Part shown: positions 1 to 7,535 of the stretch, piece after piece
How positions within the stretch are numbered: position 1 is the stretch's first letter
Layout of the letters: each line of letters opens with the position of its first letter
From: ZC4RG29 sp964521255
Lineage (GTDB): Bacteria > Bacteroidota > Bacteroidia > Cytophagales > Cyclobacteriaceae
NCBI GenBank assembly: GCA_964521255.1
Contig: CAZFRM010000050.1
Coordinates: 1-9,199, forward strand
Reading direction: 5' to 3'
DNA: 9,199 nucleotides
Translations under genes and position numbers: made by a program
The notes under the pieces: generated by a model
What the model was told of the DNA's origin: nothing
The model's database searches: none
What the model saw: only the letters and a program-made list of their open reading frames with translations

Positions 1-210
1 CTGGAATAAAGCGGTATCTTTCGAATACCTTCGCCCATGCTGGGCGCACACAACATGTATGTTCAACAGCCTGGTGTATTGGTGAATAAAAGTTTTTATC
101 TTCGTACCATCAGCGGTCACGGTGGACAGTGATCTGCAAGTCGGGCTTGGCAATTCGCTACGCTTCTTTACCAAGCCCTCCGAGCAGGCTGCTGCACATA
201 CACCTGGCCG

Positions 211-227
211 TTGCCAGCCATAGGGTC
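211..227 (+). repeat. Left copy of a terminal inverted repeat
   Basis: TTGCCAGCCATAGGGTC here matches the reverse complement of 9182-9198 at 16 of 17 positions. It sits next to a small CTGGC/GCCAG hairpin (204-217). The partner lies against the right edge of the window, so the true length of the right copy cannot be seen. It is probably part of a longer dispersed repeat rather than a transposon end, because no transposase is present. Confidence 0.5.
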
Positions 228-405
228 GGACAAAGTAACGAACCAACTAACGGTCGACACTTTACTAACAAAGATTCATTACGTGGACAAATGATCGACT
301 CCGAGACAACGTGGACTTTTGACCAATAAACGTTAGACAAGTTGGACAGAAAAAGCAGCCGACCCTTCGCATTTTTAAAAAGATTCTCCTCCGAATTTCC
401 CCGCG

Positions 406-423
406 TCCCGAAAGCTTTCGGGA
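406..423. repeat. Perfect 18-bp palindrome
   Basis: TCCCGAAAGCTTTCGGGA is identical to its own reverse complement. As RNA it would form a 6- to 7-bp stem closed by a short loop, but no U-tract follows on either strand, so it is not a standard intrinsic terminator. From memory, the closely related sequence with GATAGCTATC in the centre is a frequent intergenic element in Bacteroidota genomes. It could end transcripts from both sides or be a protein-binding site. Confidence 0.5.
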
Positions 424-429
424 GCACAT

Positions 430-468
430 GCCATTGCCACACATCCCGCCCACATCCAAAGCAATGGC
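430..468 (+). repeat. Left flanking structural repeat (8-bp stem, 23-nt loop)
   Basis: GCCATTGC (430-437) pairs perfectly with GCAATGGC (461-468) around a 23-nt loop. The 3' half of the loop plus the first stem bases read GCCCACATCCAAAGC (448-462). The same 15-mer recurs in direct orientation at 9032-9046, also inside a hairpin with a 23-nt loop but a different stem. CCATTGCC (431-438, 9010-9017) and an upstream GCACA (424-428, 9004-9008) are shared too. It lies about 95 bases upstream of the chosen hsdR start, which argues against starting hsdR at the ATG at 428. Confidence 0.55.
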
Positions 469-562
469 AAGAGCCAAATCCCCACCGCACCAGAGAAACC
501 GACAAATCCAAGCAAATTTTGCGTATTTTGACCGTTCAAAATTTTGGATTATAAATCAAGGA

Positions 563-3352
563 GTGAAAAACGAAAAACTGACACGGAAAGAAATCATTGA
601 CCAGCGACTAAAACAGGCTGGATGGAATGTTACTGACCGGACTCAGGTAATCGAGGAGTTTGATATTCACCTGACAGTTGTTGAAGAGCCAACAACTCCG
701 TATGCTGGACATCAATTCAGCGACTATGTTTTATTAGGCAAAGATGGAAAGCCACTCGCAGTAGTTGAAGCCAAGAAAACTTCCGTTGATGCAGCTATTG
801 GACGCGAGCAGGCAAAACAATACTGTTATAATATTCAGACAACGCAAGGCGGAGAGTTGCCTTTCTGTTTCTACACAAACGGACACGATATTCATTTTTG
901 GGACTTGGATAACTATCCACCTAAAAAAGTTTACGGATTTCCGACACGAGACGACCTTGAACGATACACTTACATTCGCAGAGCAAGAAAGACTTTAGCC
1001 GGAGAACTGATCAATACAAAAATTGCTGGACGAAATTATCAAGTAGCTTCTATCCGTGCCGTGATGGAAGCAGTTGAGAAACGAAAGCGTAAGTTTTTGT
1101 TGGTGATGGCAACCGGAACAGGCAAGACCCGAACTTGTATCGCCTTAGTAGATGCACTCATGCGAGCTGGTTGGGCAGAAAGAGTTTTATTTCTTGTTGA
1201 CAGGATTGCATTGCGCGACCAAACGCTGGAAGCTTTCAAAGAACATTTGCCCAACGAACCACGCTGGCCAAAGCAAGGCGAAAAAGAAATTGCTACGGAC
1301 AGAAGGATTTATGTTTCAACATATCCGACAATGTTGAACGTAATCCGGCACGAACAAAAATCATTAAGCCCTCACTTCTTTGACCTGATTGTCGTAGATG
1401 AAAGTCACCGAAGTATCTATAACACCTATCAGGAAATTCTCGATTACTTCAATACCATCACACTTGGCTTGACAGCAACGCCTACGGACGTAATTGACCA
1501 CAACACTTTTCAATTATTTGAAACCGAAGATGGCGTTCCCACATTTGCTTATTCGTATGAGGAAGCCGTAAACCACATCCCTCCCTACCTGTGCAATTTT
1601 CAGGTAATGAAAATCAAGACCAAATTTCAGGAAGAAGGAATCAGCAAACGGACAATCTCATTGGAAGACCAGCAAAAGTTAATGTTGGAAGGAAAAGAGA
1701 TTGAGGAAATTAATTATGAAGGAACAGACATTGAAAAGAAAGTCATCAACAAGGGAACCAATGCGCTGATCGTTCGGGAGTTCATGGAAGAGTGCATTAA
1801 AGATGCAAATGGTGTACTCCCCGGAAAAACCATTTTCTTTTGCGCTACAAAAGCACATGCAAGACGAATGGAAGAAATCTTTGATTCACTTTATCCGGAA
1901 TATAAAGGTGAATTGGCAAAAGTCTTAGTCAGTGAAGACCCGCGGGTTTATGGTAAAGGTGGTCTGCTCGACCAATTCACCAACAACGACATGCCACGAG
2001 TGGCTATCAGTGTTGACATGCTGGACACAGGTATTGATGTTCGTGAACTGGTAAATCTCGTTTTTGTAAAACCTGTTTACAGTTACACCAAGTTCTGGCA
2101 AATGATTGGCCGGGGAACACGTTTGCTCGAAAAAGAAAAGATAAAACCCTGGTGTACAGAGAAAGATACCTTTCTGATTCTGGATTGTTGGGACAACTTT
2201 GAATACTTCAAACTCAATCCGAGAGGTAAGGAACTAAAGCCTCAGATTCCCTTACCTGTTCGTTTGTTTGGTGTCCGTTTGGAAAAAATTGAAGAAGCCC
2301 AAAATCAGGGCAAGACTGAAATCGTACAAAAAGAAATTCAGAAAATCAAAAAGCAAGTTGAAGGGCTTCCTAAAAACTCTGTAGTCATTCTCGATGCTAA
2401 GCACGAACTCCAAAGATTGGAAGACGATAACTTTTGGAATAATCTTTCATCCGACAAAATAGAATTTCTGGAAGGCGTGGTAAAGCCACTTTTCAGAACG
2501 GTTGCCGATGCTGATTTCAAAGCCATGCGTTTTGAGAAAGACATCGTGGAAGCTTCGCTTGCGCATTTATCTGATGAAAAAGAAAAATTTGAAACATTAA
2601 AGGAAAGCATTGTTGAGGAAATTGGAGAACTGCCTTTAAGTGTCAATATAGTTTCAAAGGAAGAGCAACTTATCCGTCAGGCGCAATCAAATCATTTCTG
2701 GTCAACAGCGACAGATGAAAAACTGGACGAGTTGATTAGCAAGCTTTCCCCTCTGATGAAATTCCGCGAAGCAGTTATTCCATTAGCCCCGGCTAAATTC
2801 AATTTCAAAGACTTAGTTAGTGAAAAAGAGTTTGTTGAGTTCGGTCCACAGCATGAGGCGTTAAGTGTTGCCAAGTACCGTGAGTTAGTAGAGCAAAAGG
2901 TAAACGAATTGGTTTCCAGCAGTCCGATTTTGCAAAAAGTAAAGCAAGGTTTGGACATAACACCCGATGAAGCCGAACAACTGGCAGAAGAACTTCATAA
3001 CGAACATCCACACATTACCATCGGGCTACTACGAAAGGTTTACAACCATCGCAAAGCCGAGTTGGTGCAATTCATTAAGCACATTTTGGGTATTCAGACT
3101 TTGGAAACATTCTCTGAAACCGTAACCAAAGCCTTTGACGATTTTGTAAATAAGCACAGTTACCTAACGAGTCGTCAACTGCAATTTCTGGATTTGCTCA
3201 AAAACTTTGTGTTGGAGAAAGGAGAAATAAGTAAACGCAACCTGATTGAATCACCCTTCACCATGATTCATCCGGAAGGCATCAGGGGAATTTTTAATAC
3301 AAAGGAAATTGATGAAATAATTGAACTGACCAATAAGGTATTGGCAGCCTGA
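563..3352 (+). CDS. hsdR: Type I restriction endonuclease, R subunit (HsdR)
   Basis: This is the motor and nuclease subunit of a type I R-M complex; with M2S it translocates and cuts DNA lacking the host methylation. Numbered from the GTG at 563 (929 residues), the PD-(D/E)XK nuclease shows D54 and the EAK motif (E69, K71). The helicase motor has Walker A ATGTGKT (183-189), the DEAH-type box DESH (279-282), TATP (304-307), DTGIDV (488-493) and the arginine-finger motif QMIGRGTR (513-520). A long helical C-terminal region (about 600-929) fits the R-subunit tail that docks on the methylase, as in EcoEI/EcoAI-like (type IB) enzymes. No catalytic residue is missing. The frame is open back to an ATG at 428, but that would add 45 low-complexity residues encoded by the flanking repeat; homologues as I recall them begin near the sequence TRKEIID. 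The GTG lacks a well-spaced Shine-Dalgarno site, so the start is moderately certain. Confidence 0.93.
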   Translation: MKNEKLTRKEIIDQRLKQAGWNVTDRTQVIEEFDIHLTVVEEPTTPYAGHQFSDYVLLGKDGKPLAVVEAKKTSVDAAIGREQAKQYCYNIQTTQGGELPFCFYTNGHDIHFWDLDNYPPKKVYGFPTRDDLERYTYIRRARKTLAGELINTKIAGRNYQVASIRAVMEAVEKRKRKFLLVMATGTGKTRTCIALVDALMRAGWAERVLFLVDRIALRDQTLEAFKEHLPNEPRWPKQGEKEIATDRRIYVSTYPTMLNVIRHEQKSLSPHFFDLIVVDESHRSIYNTYQEILDYFNTITLGLTATPTDVIDHNTFQLFETEDGVPTFAYSYEEAVNHIPPYLCNFQVMKIKTKFQEEGISKRTISLEDQQKLMLEGKEIEEINYEGTDIEKKVINKGTNALIVREFMEECIKDANGVLPGKTIFFCATKAHARRMEEIFDSLYPEYKGELAKVLVSEDPRVYGKGGLLDQFTNNDMPRVAISVDMLDTGIDVRELVNLVFVKPVYSYTKFWQMIGRGTRLLEKEKIKPWCTEKDTFLILDCWDNFEYFKLNPRGKELKPQIPLPVRLFGVRLEKIEEAQNQGKTEIVQKEIQKIKKQVEGLPKNSVVILDAKHELQRLEDDNFWNNLSSDKIEFLEGVVKPLFRTVADADFKAMRFEKDIVEASLAHLSDEKEKFETLKESIVEEIGELPLSVNIVSKEEQLIRQAQSNHFWSTATDEKLDELISKLSPLMKFREAVIPLAPAKFNFKDLVSEKEFVEFGPQHEALSVAKYRELVEQKVNELVSSSPILQKVKQGLDITPDEAEQLAEELHNEHPHITIGLLRKVYNHRKAELVQFIKHILGIQTLETFSETVTKAFDDFVNKHSYLTSRQLQFLDLLKNFVLEKGEISKRNLIESPFTMIHPEGIRGIFNTKEIDEIIELTNKVLAA

Positions 3353-3376
3353 GTTGTCCTCAAAATGCGGACAACT
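3352..3376 (+). repeat. Hairpin at the hsdR stop codon
   Basis: AGTTGTCC (3352-3359) and GGACAACT (3369-3376) form a perfect 8-bp stem with a 9-nt loop, beginning at the last base of the hsdR TGA. An A-rich stretch follows instead of a U-tract, so it does not look like a normal intrinsic terminator. It may stabilise the 3' end of hsdR mRNA or reduce read-through into the next genes. Confidence 0.45.
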
Positions 3377-3390
3377 AAAAATAAATACTG

Positions 3391-3414
3391 AAACGGTTAC
3401 AAATTGTAACGGTT
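3391..3414 (+). promoter_or_regulatory. Palindrome upstream of the Bro-N gene, possible operator
   Basis: GTTACAAATTGTAAC (3396-3410) is a 15-bp palindrome with a single central base. It is extended by AAAC/GTTT arms (3391-3394, 3411-3414 with one unpaired G on each side of the core). It ends about 30 bases before the start codon at 3445, a suitable place for a repressor site. The 17-mer CGGTTACAAATTGTAAC (3394-3410) recurs exactly inside the gene at 3635-3651. There it encodes part of the protein motif VTNCN, so the upstream copy may instead be a fragment of a lost gene copy. Confidence 0.4.
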
Positions 3415-3444
3415 TGAAAAAGAACTTGAAACTACCTGAAGAAC

Positions 3445-4311
3445 ATGGAAAAACAGAATGAAATAAAAATCTTTGAGGACAAACAGGTAAGAACCATTTG
3501 GGATGAGGAGCAGGAAAAGTGGTACATCTCAATTATTGATGTTATTTCGGTTCTAACCGAGCAAAGTAGTTATCAGGGTGCCAGAAACTACTGGAAAGTA
3601 CTGAAACACAGACTTTTGAAAGAGGGAAATCAGTCGGTTACAAATTGTAACCAACTGAAAATGCAATCCTCTGACGGAAAATACTACCTGACCGATGTTG
3701 CCGATACCGAACAACTCTTTCGCCTTATTCAATCCATTCCATCACCTAAAGCTGAACCGTTCAAAGTTTGGTTGGCACAAGTAGCTTCTGAACGATTGGA
3801 CGAAATGCAAGACCCCGAGTTGTCTATTGACAGGGCATTACAGCAATATTTAAACTTAGGCTATTCTGAAAACTGGATTAACCAACGCCTGAAAAGTATT
3901 GAGATACGAAAAGAGCTAACAAATGAATGGAAGAAACGCGGACTCAAAGAGGGCGTTCAGTTTGCAACACTTACGGATATCATCACAAAGGCATGGTCTG
4001 ATAAAACCACCAAGGAATATAAAATCCTGAAAGGCTTGAAAAAGGAAAACCTGAGGGACAACATGACCAATACCGAACTGATTTTAAATATGCTGGCAGA
4101 AGCATCGGCAAAAGATATTTCAGAAGCTGTAAAACCCAAGACATTTGACGAAAGTAAAAAAGTAGCGAAGCAGGGAGGTACTATCGCCCGAAATGCAAGA
4201 AAGGAATTAGAAGCAAAAACAGGAAAAAGAGTAGTGACCTCGCTGAACGCCAAAACCGCTTTGCAACTGAAAGAAAGTAACAAGAAGGAAACGAAGAAGA
4301 AGAAAAAGTAA
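3445..4311 (+). CDS. Bro-N / phage antirepressor-like protein (DinD-related group)
   Basis: This 288-residue protein has an N-terminal Bro-N-type DNA-binding domain (about residues 5-110, with WYISIIDVISVLTE at 26-39, the SVTNCNQLK motif at 64-72 and DGKYYLTDVADTEQLF at 77-92). A conserved C-terminal half follows, with RGLKEGVQFATLTDIITKAW (165-184) and LKGLKKENLRDNMTNTEL (195-212). Residues 242-273 form a basic segment (KQGGTIARNARKELEAKTGKR) and the tail is poly-lysine (284-288). Bro-N proteins occur in phages as antirepressors and in bacteria as DNA-damage-inducible proteins; this subgroup often sits inside type I R-M loci. The role here is unknown; regulating hsd expression or answering DNA damage are plausible. 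The ATG follows an AAGAAC leader with only a weak ribosome site. The gene interrupts the usual hsdR-hsdM order and lies 13 bases before the GxxExxY gene, suggesting cotranscription. I leave the symbol empty because similarity to E. coli DinD is only at domain level. Confidence 0.85.
   Translation: MEKQNEIKIFEDKQVRTIWDEEQEKWYISIIDVISVLTEQSSYQGARNYWKVLKHRLLKEGNQSVTNCNQLKMQSSDGKYYLTDVADTEQLFRLIQSIPSPKAEPFKVWLAQVASERLDEMQDPELSIDRALQQYLNLGYSENWINQRLKSIEIRKELTNEWKKRGLKEGVQFATLTDIITKAWSDKTTKEYKILKGLKKENLRDNMTNTELILNMLAEASAKDISEAVKPKTFDESKKVAKQGGTIARNARKELEAKTGKRVVTSLNAKTALQLKESNKKETKKKKK
3631..3657 (+). repeat. 27-bp imperfect palindrome inside the Bro-N gene
   Basis: Positions 3631-3657 are symmetric around an A at 3644, with CAGT/ACTG outer arms and one mismatched pair. 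The central CGGTTACAAATTGTAAC (3635-3651) is identical to the copy at 3394-3410. It encodes residues 64-69 (SVTNCN) of the Bro-N protein, a stretch I recall as conserved in the family, so protein constraint may explain part of the symmetry. A second operator site used for autoregulation is an alternative. Confidence 0.5.
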
Positions 4312-4324
4312 AATAGTCTGAACT

Positions 4325-4771
4325 ATGATAGAAAATGATTTAATGAAAACTGTGATTAAGCCAGAATATCCGGATAGTGAGTTGACCGGAAGGATTATCG
4401 GTTGTGCTATGGAAGTCCATAAGGCTTTAGGTAACGGGTTTCAGGAAGTAATCTATCAAAGAGCATTGGAGATTGAAATGAGAAGTCAAAATTTAGAGTT
4501 CAGCAGGGAACATGAAATGGAAATCTTTTATAAAGGTGAGCAAATTGGTACGAGGCGGGTTGACTTTTTCGTAGAGCGGAAAATAATGGTTGAGCTTAAG
4601 GCTGTCATTCAGTTAGAAGATGTTCATCTTGCCCAAGCGATTAACTACCTCGAAGCTTACAATATGCAGATAGGTTTGCTAATAAACTTCGGCAGCCAAA
4701 GTTTGCAATTCAAAAGAGTGATGAAACCCAAAAGAAAATCACAGTCCATCAACCAATCAGAAAAATCATAG
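4325..4771 (+). CDS. GxxExxY family protein (PD-(D/E)XK-like)
   Basis: This 148-residue protein matches the GxxExxY family, which is related to PD-(D/E)XK nucleases. The signature GFQEVIY spans residues 38-44 (G38, E41, Y44). The nuclease-like core follows: RRVDFFV (77-83, D80), then VELKAV (89-94, E90 and K92), and HLAQAINYL (101-109, Q104), consistent with a D-ExK-Q active site. The C-terminus has the usual INFGSQSLQFKR (120-131) and a basic tail. The family's biochemical role is not established; the intact catalytic residues allow DNA cleavage but do not prove it. It starts 13 bases after the Bro-N stop and ends 8 bases before hsdM, so it is part of the operon. A second ATG six codons in (4343) is a possible alternative start. 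It is the second extra gene inserted between hsdR and hsdM. Confidence 0.88.
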   Translation: MIENDLMKTVIKPEYPDSELTGRIIGCAMEVHKALGNGFQEVIYQRALEIEMRSQNLEFSREHEMEIFYKGEQIGTRRVDFFVERKIMVELKAVIQLEDVHLAQAINYLEAYNMQIGLLINFGSQSLQFKRVMKPKRKSQSINQSEKS

Positions 4772-4779
4772 TTTAAGAC

Positions 4780-6348
4780 ATGCTCCAAAATAACTCCACC
4801 TTAAAATCACTCATTGATAAACTCTGGCAGAATTTCTGGGAAGGCGGCATTGCCAATCCATTAACGGCCATTGAACAGATTACCTATCTGCTCTTTATGA
4901 AGCGATTGGATGATTTGGAAGCCAAGCGCGAACGCGATGCAGACTTTACGGGTGAAAAATACACATCACGGTTTAAAGGCAAATTCACCGTGCCGGGAAG
5001 CAATGAAAAAATTGATAAGAATGAATTGCGTTGGAGTGTTTTCAAACACAAGCCAGCCGATGAAATGTTGCTTCACATTCAGGCCAAAGTATTTCCGTTT
5101 ATAAAGCAACTGAATGGCGAGACGTCACCTTTCACCAAACATATCGCCAATGCCGTGTTCATTATGCCCAAAGCCAGTTTGCTGGTTTCGGCCATTAACA
5201 TTGTGGAGGATATTTTCAAAGAGATTGAAAAGGACGCGACCGAAGGCGGACATGCTTTTCAGGACATACAGGGTGATGTATATGAAATGCTGTTGAGTGA
5301 AATTGCCACGGCAGGCAAGAACGGGCAGTTCCGCACACCGCGCCACATTATTAAGCTCATGGCCGAACTGGTTGCCCCGCAGTTAGGGCAGCGCGTGGCA
5401 GATCCGGCATGTGGAACAGGTGGTTTTTTGCTGGGCGCGTATCAGTACATCCTGACGGACTTAGCGAGACAGAAGGACAAAAAGAAAATTGAGAAAGATG
5501 AAGACGGTTTTGAACGTGCCGCGATCAGCGCTGTGCTGACGCAGAAAGTAAAATCCATCCTCGACAAAAGTTTTTCCGGTTACGATATTGATACCACCAT
5601 GGTGCGCCTCGGCATGATGAACCTGATGATGCACGGCATTGACGAACCGCTGATTGATTACAAAGACACCCTGAGCAAAAGCTACAACGAAAACAGCCAG
5701 TTCGATATTATCATGGCGAACCCGCCCTTTACGGGAAACATTGATAAAGGTGACATTAACGAAGGGCTGAAACTGCCCACCACCAAAACCGAACTGCTTT
5801 TTGTAGAGCGCATTTTTAACATGTTGAAAATGGGCGGAACGGCAGCCGTAATTGTGCCAAGCGGTGTGATACAAAACAGCGGCAAGGCATTTGAAGCATT
5901 GCGTAAACTGATCATTGAGCAAGCCGAACTGAAAGCCGTGATAGCCGTGCCCAGCGGAGTGTTTAAACCCTATGCCGGAGTAAGCACCGCCATTTTACTT
6001 TTTACCAAAGGCGGAGAAACCAATCATGTATGGTTTTATGATATGCAGGCGGATGGCTACACTTTAGACGACAAACGAAATAAAATTGCCGAAAGCGATT
6101 TGCCCGACATTGTGCAGCGGTTTAAAGGAAGAAACGCAAAGAAAGATACAGATCGAAAGTTGAAATACTTTATGGTCCCGAAAAAGGAAATTGTAGAAAA
6201 CGGCTACGATTTGAATTTAAGTACCTATAAGGAAGAGGTGTATGAAGAAGTGAAGTATGAAAAACCGAATTTAATTTTTAGTAAGTTGGAAAGGATTGAA
6301 AAAAATATTCAAAGTGGTTTGACCGGACTAAAGGAGTTGATTAAATGA
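4780..6348 (+). CDS. hsdM: Type I DNA methyltransferase, M subunit (HsdM)
   Basis: HsdM transfers a methyl group from S-adenosylmethionine to the N6 of adenine in the site chosen by HsdS, protecting host DNA. The 522 residues show the helical N-terminal HsdM domain (about 5-150, with EQITYLLFMKRLDD at 32-45). The methylase core follows: GQFRTP (182-187), the AdoMet-binding motif I DPACGTGGF (208-216), GYDID (267-271) and the catalytic NPPF (314-317). VIVPSGV (357-363) and the PSGVFKPYAGVSTAILLF region (391-408) are also typical. All key residues are present and the length is normal. The last residues (about 490-522) are a charged, probably helical tail. The gene ends in ATGA, overlapping hsdS by 4 bp, which fits translational coupling and balanced M and S production. 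The middle of the gene is richer in G+C than hsdS and most neighbours. Confidence 0.97.
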   Translation: MLQNNSTLKSLIDKLWQNFWEGGIANPLTAIEQITYLLFMKRLDDLEAKRERDADFTGEKYTSRFKGKFTVPGSNEKIDKNELRWSVFKHKPADEMLLHIQAKVFPFIKQLNGETSPFTKHIANAVFIMPKASLLVSAINIVEDIFKEIEKDATEGGHAFQDIQGDVYEMLLSEIATAGKNGQFRTPRHIIKLMAELVAPQLGQRVADPACGTGGFLLGAYQYILTDLARQKDKKKIEKDEDGFERAAISAVLTQKVKSILDKSFSGYDIDTTMVRLGMMNLMMHGIDEPLIDYKDTLSKSYNENSQFDIIMANPPFTGNIDKGDINEGLKLPTTKTELLFVERIFNMLKMGGTAAVIVPSGVIQNSGKAFEALRKLIIEQAELKAVIAVPSGVFKPYAGVSTAILLFTKGGETNHVWFYDMQADGYTLDDKRNKIAESDLPDIVQRFKGRNAKKDTDRKLKYFMVPKKEIVENGYDLNLSTYKEEVYEEVKYEKPNLIFSKLERIEKNIQSGLTGLKELIK

Positions 6349-7535
6349 AATACCCGATAAAGGATCTAATAACGGATAAATTATCCGGTGAATGGGGAAA
6401 TGAACCTGTTGATGGAGAAGGATATAAAGTGATCAGGACTACCAACTTTACAAACTATGGAATAATAGATTATGAGAAGATTGTTGTCAGAGATATTGAT
6501 GCTCAAAAAGTTGACAAAAAGCATTTAAAGAATGGTGATATTATAATTGAAAAATCCGGTGGAAGTCCAGCTCAACCCGTTGGACGAGTTGTATTCTTTG
6601 ATTTAGAAACAGACGAGAAATTCCTCTGTAATAATTTTACAACCATTCTTAGACCAAACAAGGATTTGGTTGTTCCGAAGTATTTTTTTTATCAATTACA
6701 TATTGCCTATCAAAGAGGAAAGACTAAGCGTTATCAAAATAAAACAACTGGAATTATCAATTTACAACTTGATAAATATCTTGAGGAAAAAATTGAAGTT
6801 CCATCACTTCCCGACCAACTCCACATCGCCAATATATTAAGCAAAGCCGAAAACCTGATAGCTCAACGCAAAGAAAGCATCTGCCTGCTGGACGAGTTTT
6901 TGAAAAGCACTTTTTTGGAGATGTTTGGTGACCCGATTAGAAATAAAAAGAATTGGAAATTATTGCAGGTTTCTGATTACGGTGAATCTCGATTGGGAAA
7001 AATGCTTGATGGTAAGAAAATCATTGGAAACAATTTAAAACCATATCTGCGAAATTCAAATGTCCTTTGGTTTGGATTTAAACTCGATGATTTATTAGAA
7101 ATGGATTTTGATGAAAAGGACAAAATCGAGTTTAGTTTAAGAAACGGAGATATTCTTATGTGCGAAGGTGGTGAAATTGGAAGATGTGCTATATGGAGAG
7201 ATGAATTAGAAGAATGTTATTTTCAAAAAGCAATTCATAGGATAAGATTAAATGAAAATATTGCTTTGCCCGAATACTTCGTTTACATGTTTTGGCTCTA
7301 TACTTCAAATGGTGGATTGAATAAGTATATGGGGGCTGCAACTATTTCACATTTGACCGGAGAAAAGCTAAAAAAAATGAAATTGCCGATTCCTCCTATC
7401 AAACTCCAAACCCAATTCGCCCAAATCGTAGAAAAAACAGAAACCATCAAAACCCAATATCAACAAAGCTTGCGGGAGTTGGAAAACTTATATGGAAGCT
7501 TGAGTCAAAAGGCGTTTAGAGGGAATTGGTGTTGA
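6345..7535 (+). CDS. hsdS: Type I specificity subunit (HsdS), probably frameshifted at its end
   Basis: HsdS recognises the bipartite DNA target for both methylation and restriction. The 396 residues show the two-fold plan: target-recognition domain 1 (about 1-155) closed by the helical spacer SLPDQLHIANILSKAENLIA (154-173) and FLEMFGDP (190-197), then target-recognition domain 2 (about 205-348) closed by IPPIKLQTQFAQIVEKTETI (349-368). The final helix ends YGSLSQKAFRGNWC. Many HsdS proteins carry KAFRGEL(V) there. In the -1 frame the bases after GGG (7521-7523) read GAA TTG GTG TTG, giving KAFRGELVLNAQ and continuing into the next reading frame. So this ORF is probably a truncated version of a longer HsdS of about 610 residues, through a lost G, a sequencing error or ribosomal slippage. 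The core needed for target recognition is complete, so function may persist. Confidence 0.93.
   Translation: MKYPIKDLITDKLSGEWGNEPVDGEGYKVIRTTNFTNYGIIDYEKIVVRDIDAQKVDKKHLKNGDIIIEKSGGSPAQPVGRVVFFDLETDEKFLCNNFTTILRPNKDLVVPKYFFYQLHIAYQRGKTKRYQNKTTGIINLQLDKYLEEKIEVPSLPDQLHIANILSKAENLIAQRKESICLLDEFLKSTFLEMFGDPIRNKKNWKLLQVSDYGESRLGKMLDGKKIIGNNLKPYLRNSNVLWFGFKLDDLLEMDFDEKDKIEFSLRNGDILMCEGGEIGRCAIWRDELEECYFQKAIHRIRLNENIALPEYFVYMFWLYTSNGGLNKYMGAATISHLTGEKLKKMKLPIPPIKLQTQFAQIVEKTETIKTQYQQSLRELENLYGSLSQKAFRGNWC

Larger units (their letters stand above)
1..562. other. Non-coding left flank rich in inverted repeats
   Basis: I see no credible gene here; the short frames on both strands overlap each other, match no family I know and run across palindromes. 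Visible structure: a hairpin CGCCCA/TGGGCG at 32-46 with a 3-nt loop; AACAT/ATGTT arms at 53-64; GGGCTTGG at 143-150 facing CCAAGCCC at 171-178; CTGGC/GCCAG at 204-217; the octamer ACGTGGAC at 281-288 and again at 309-316; an 18-bp palindrome at 406-423; and a hairpin at 430-468. This density of short hairpins is typical of dispersed intergenic repeats. The last 100 bases are AT-rich and should contain the hsdR leader and promoter, but I cannot place a convincing promoter. Confidence 0.7.

Noticed and set aside
329..347. GTTAGAC and GTTGGAC resembling the GTTRRRY box of integron attC sites
   Set aside because: No matching RYYYAAC partner at proper spacing and no integron integrase; too short to support a recombination site.
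158..511. Minus-strand 117-residue frame and overlapping small frames in the left flank
   Set aside because: They cross the palindromes and repeats, overlap one another on both strands and look like no known protein; most likely non-coding.
517..546. TTTTG (517-521) and AAATTTTG (539-546) as a Bacteroidota -33/-7 promoter for hsdR
   Set aside because: The -7 element departs from TAnnTTTG at its first base, spacing is at the low end, and the region is generally rich in such words.
3352..3380. Intrinsic terminator after hsdR
   Set aside because: The 8-bp stem is real but is followed by A-rich sequence rather than a U-tract, so it is listed only as a hairpin.
5461..5922. Minus-strand 153-residue frame opposite hsdM
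   Set aside because: It is antisense to the most conserved part of HsdM, has biased histidine/phenylalanine-rich sequence and matches no family; it is a shadow of hsdM codons.
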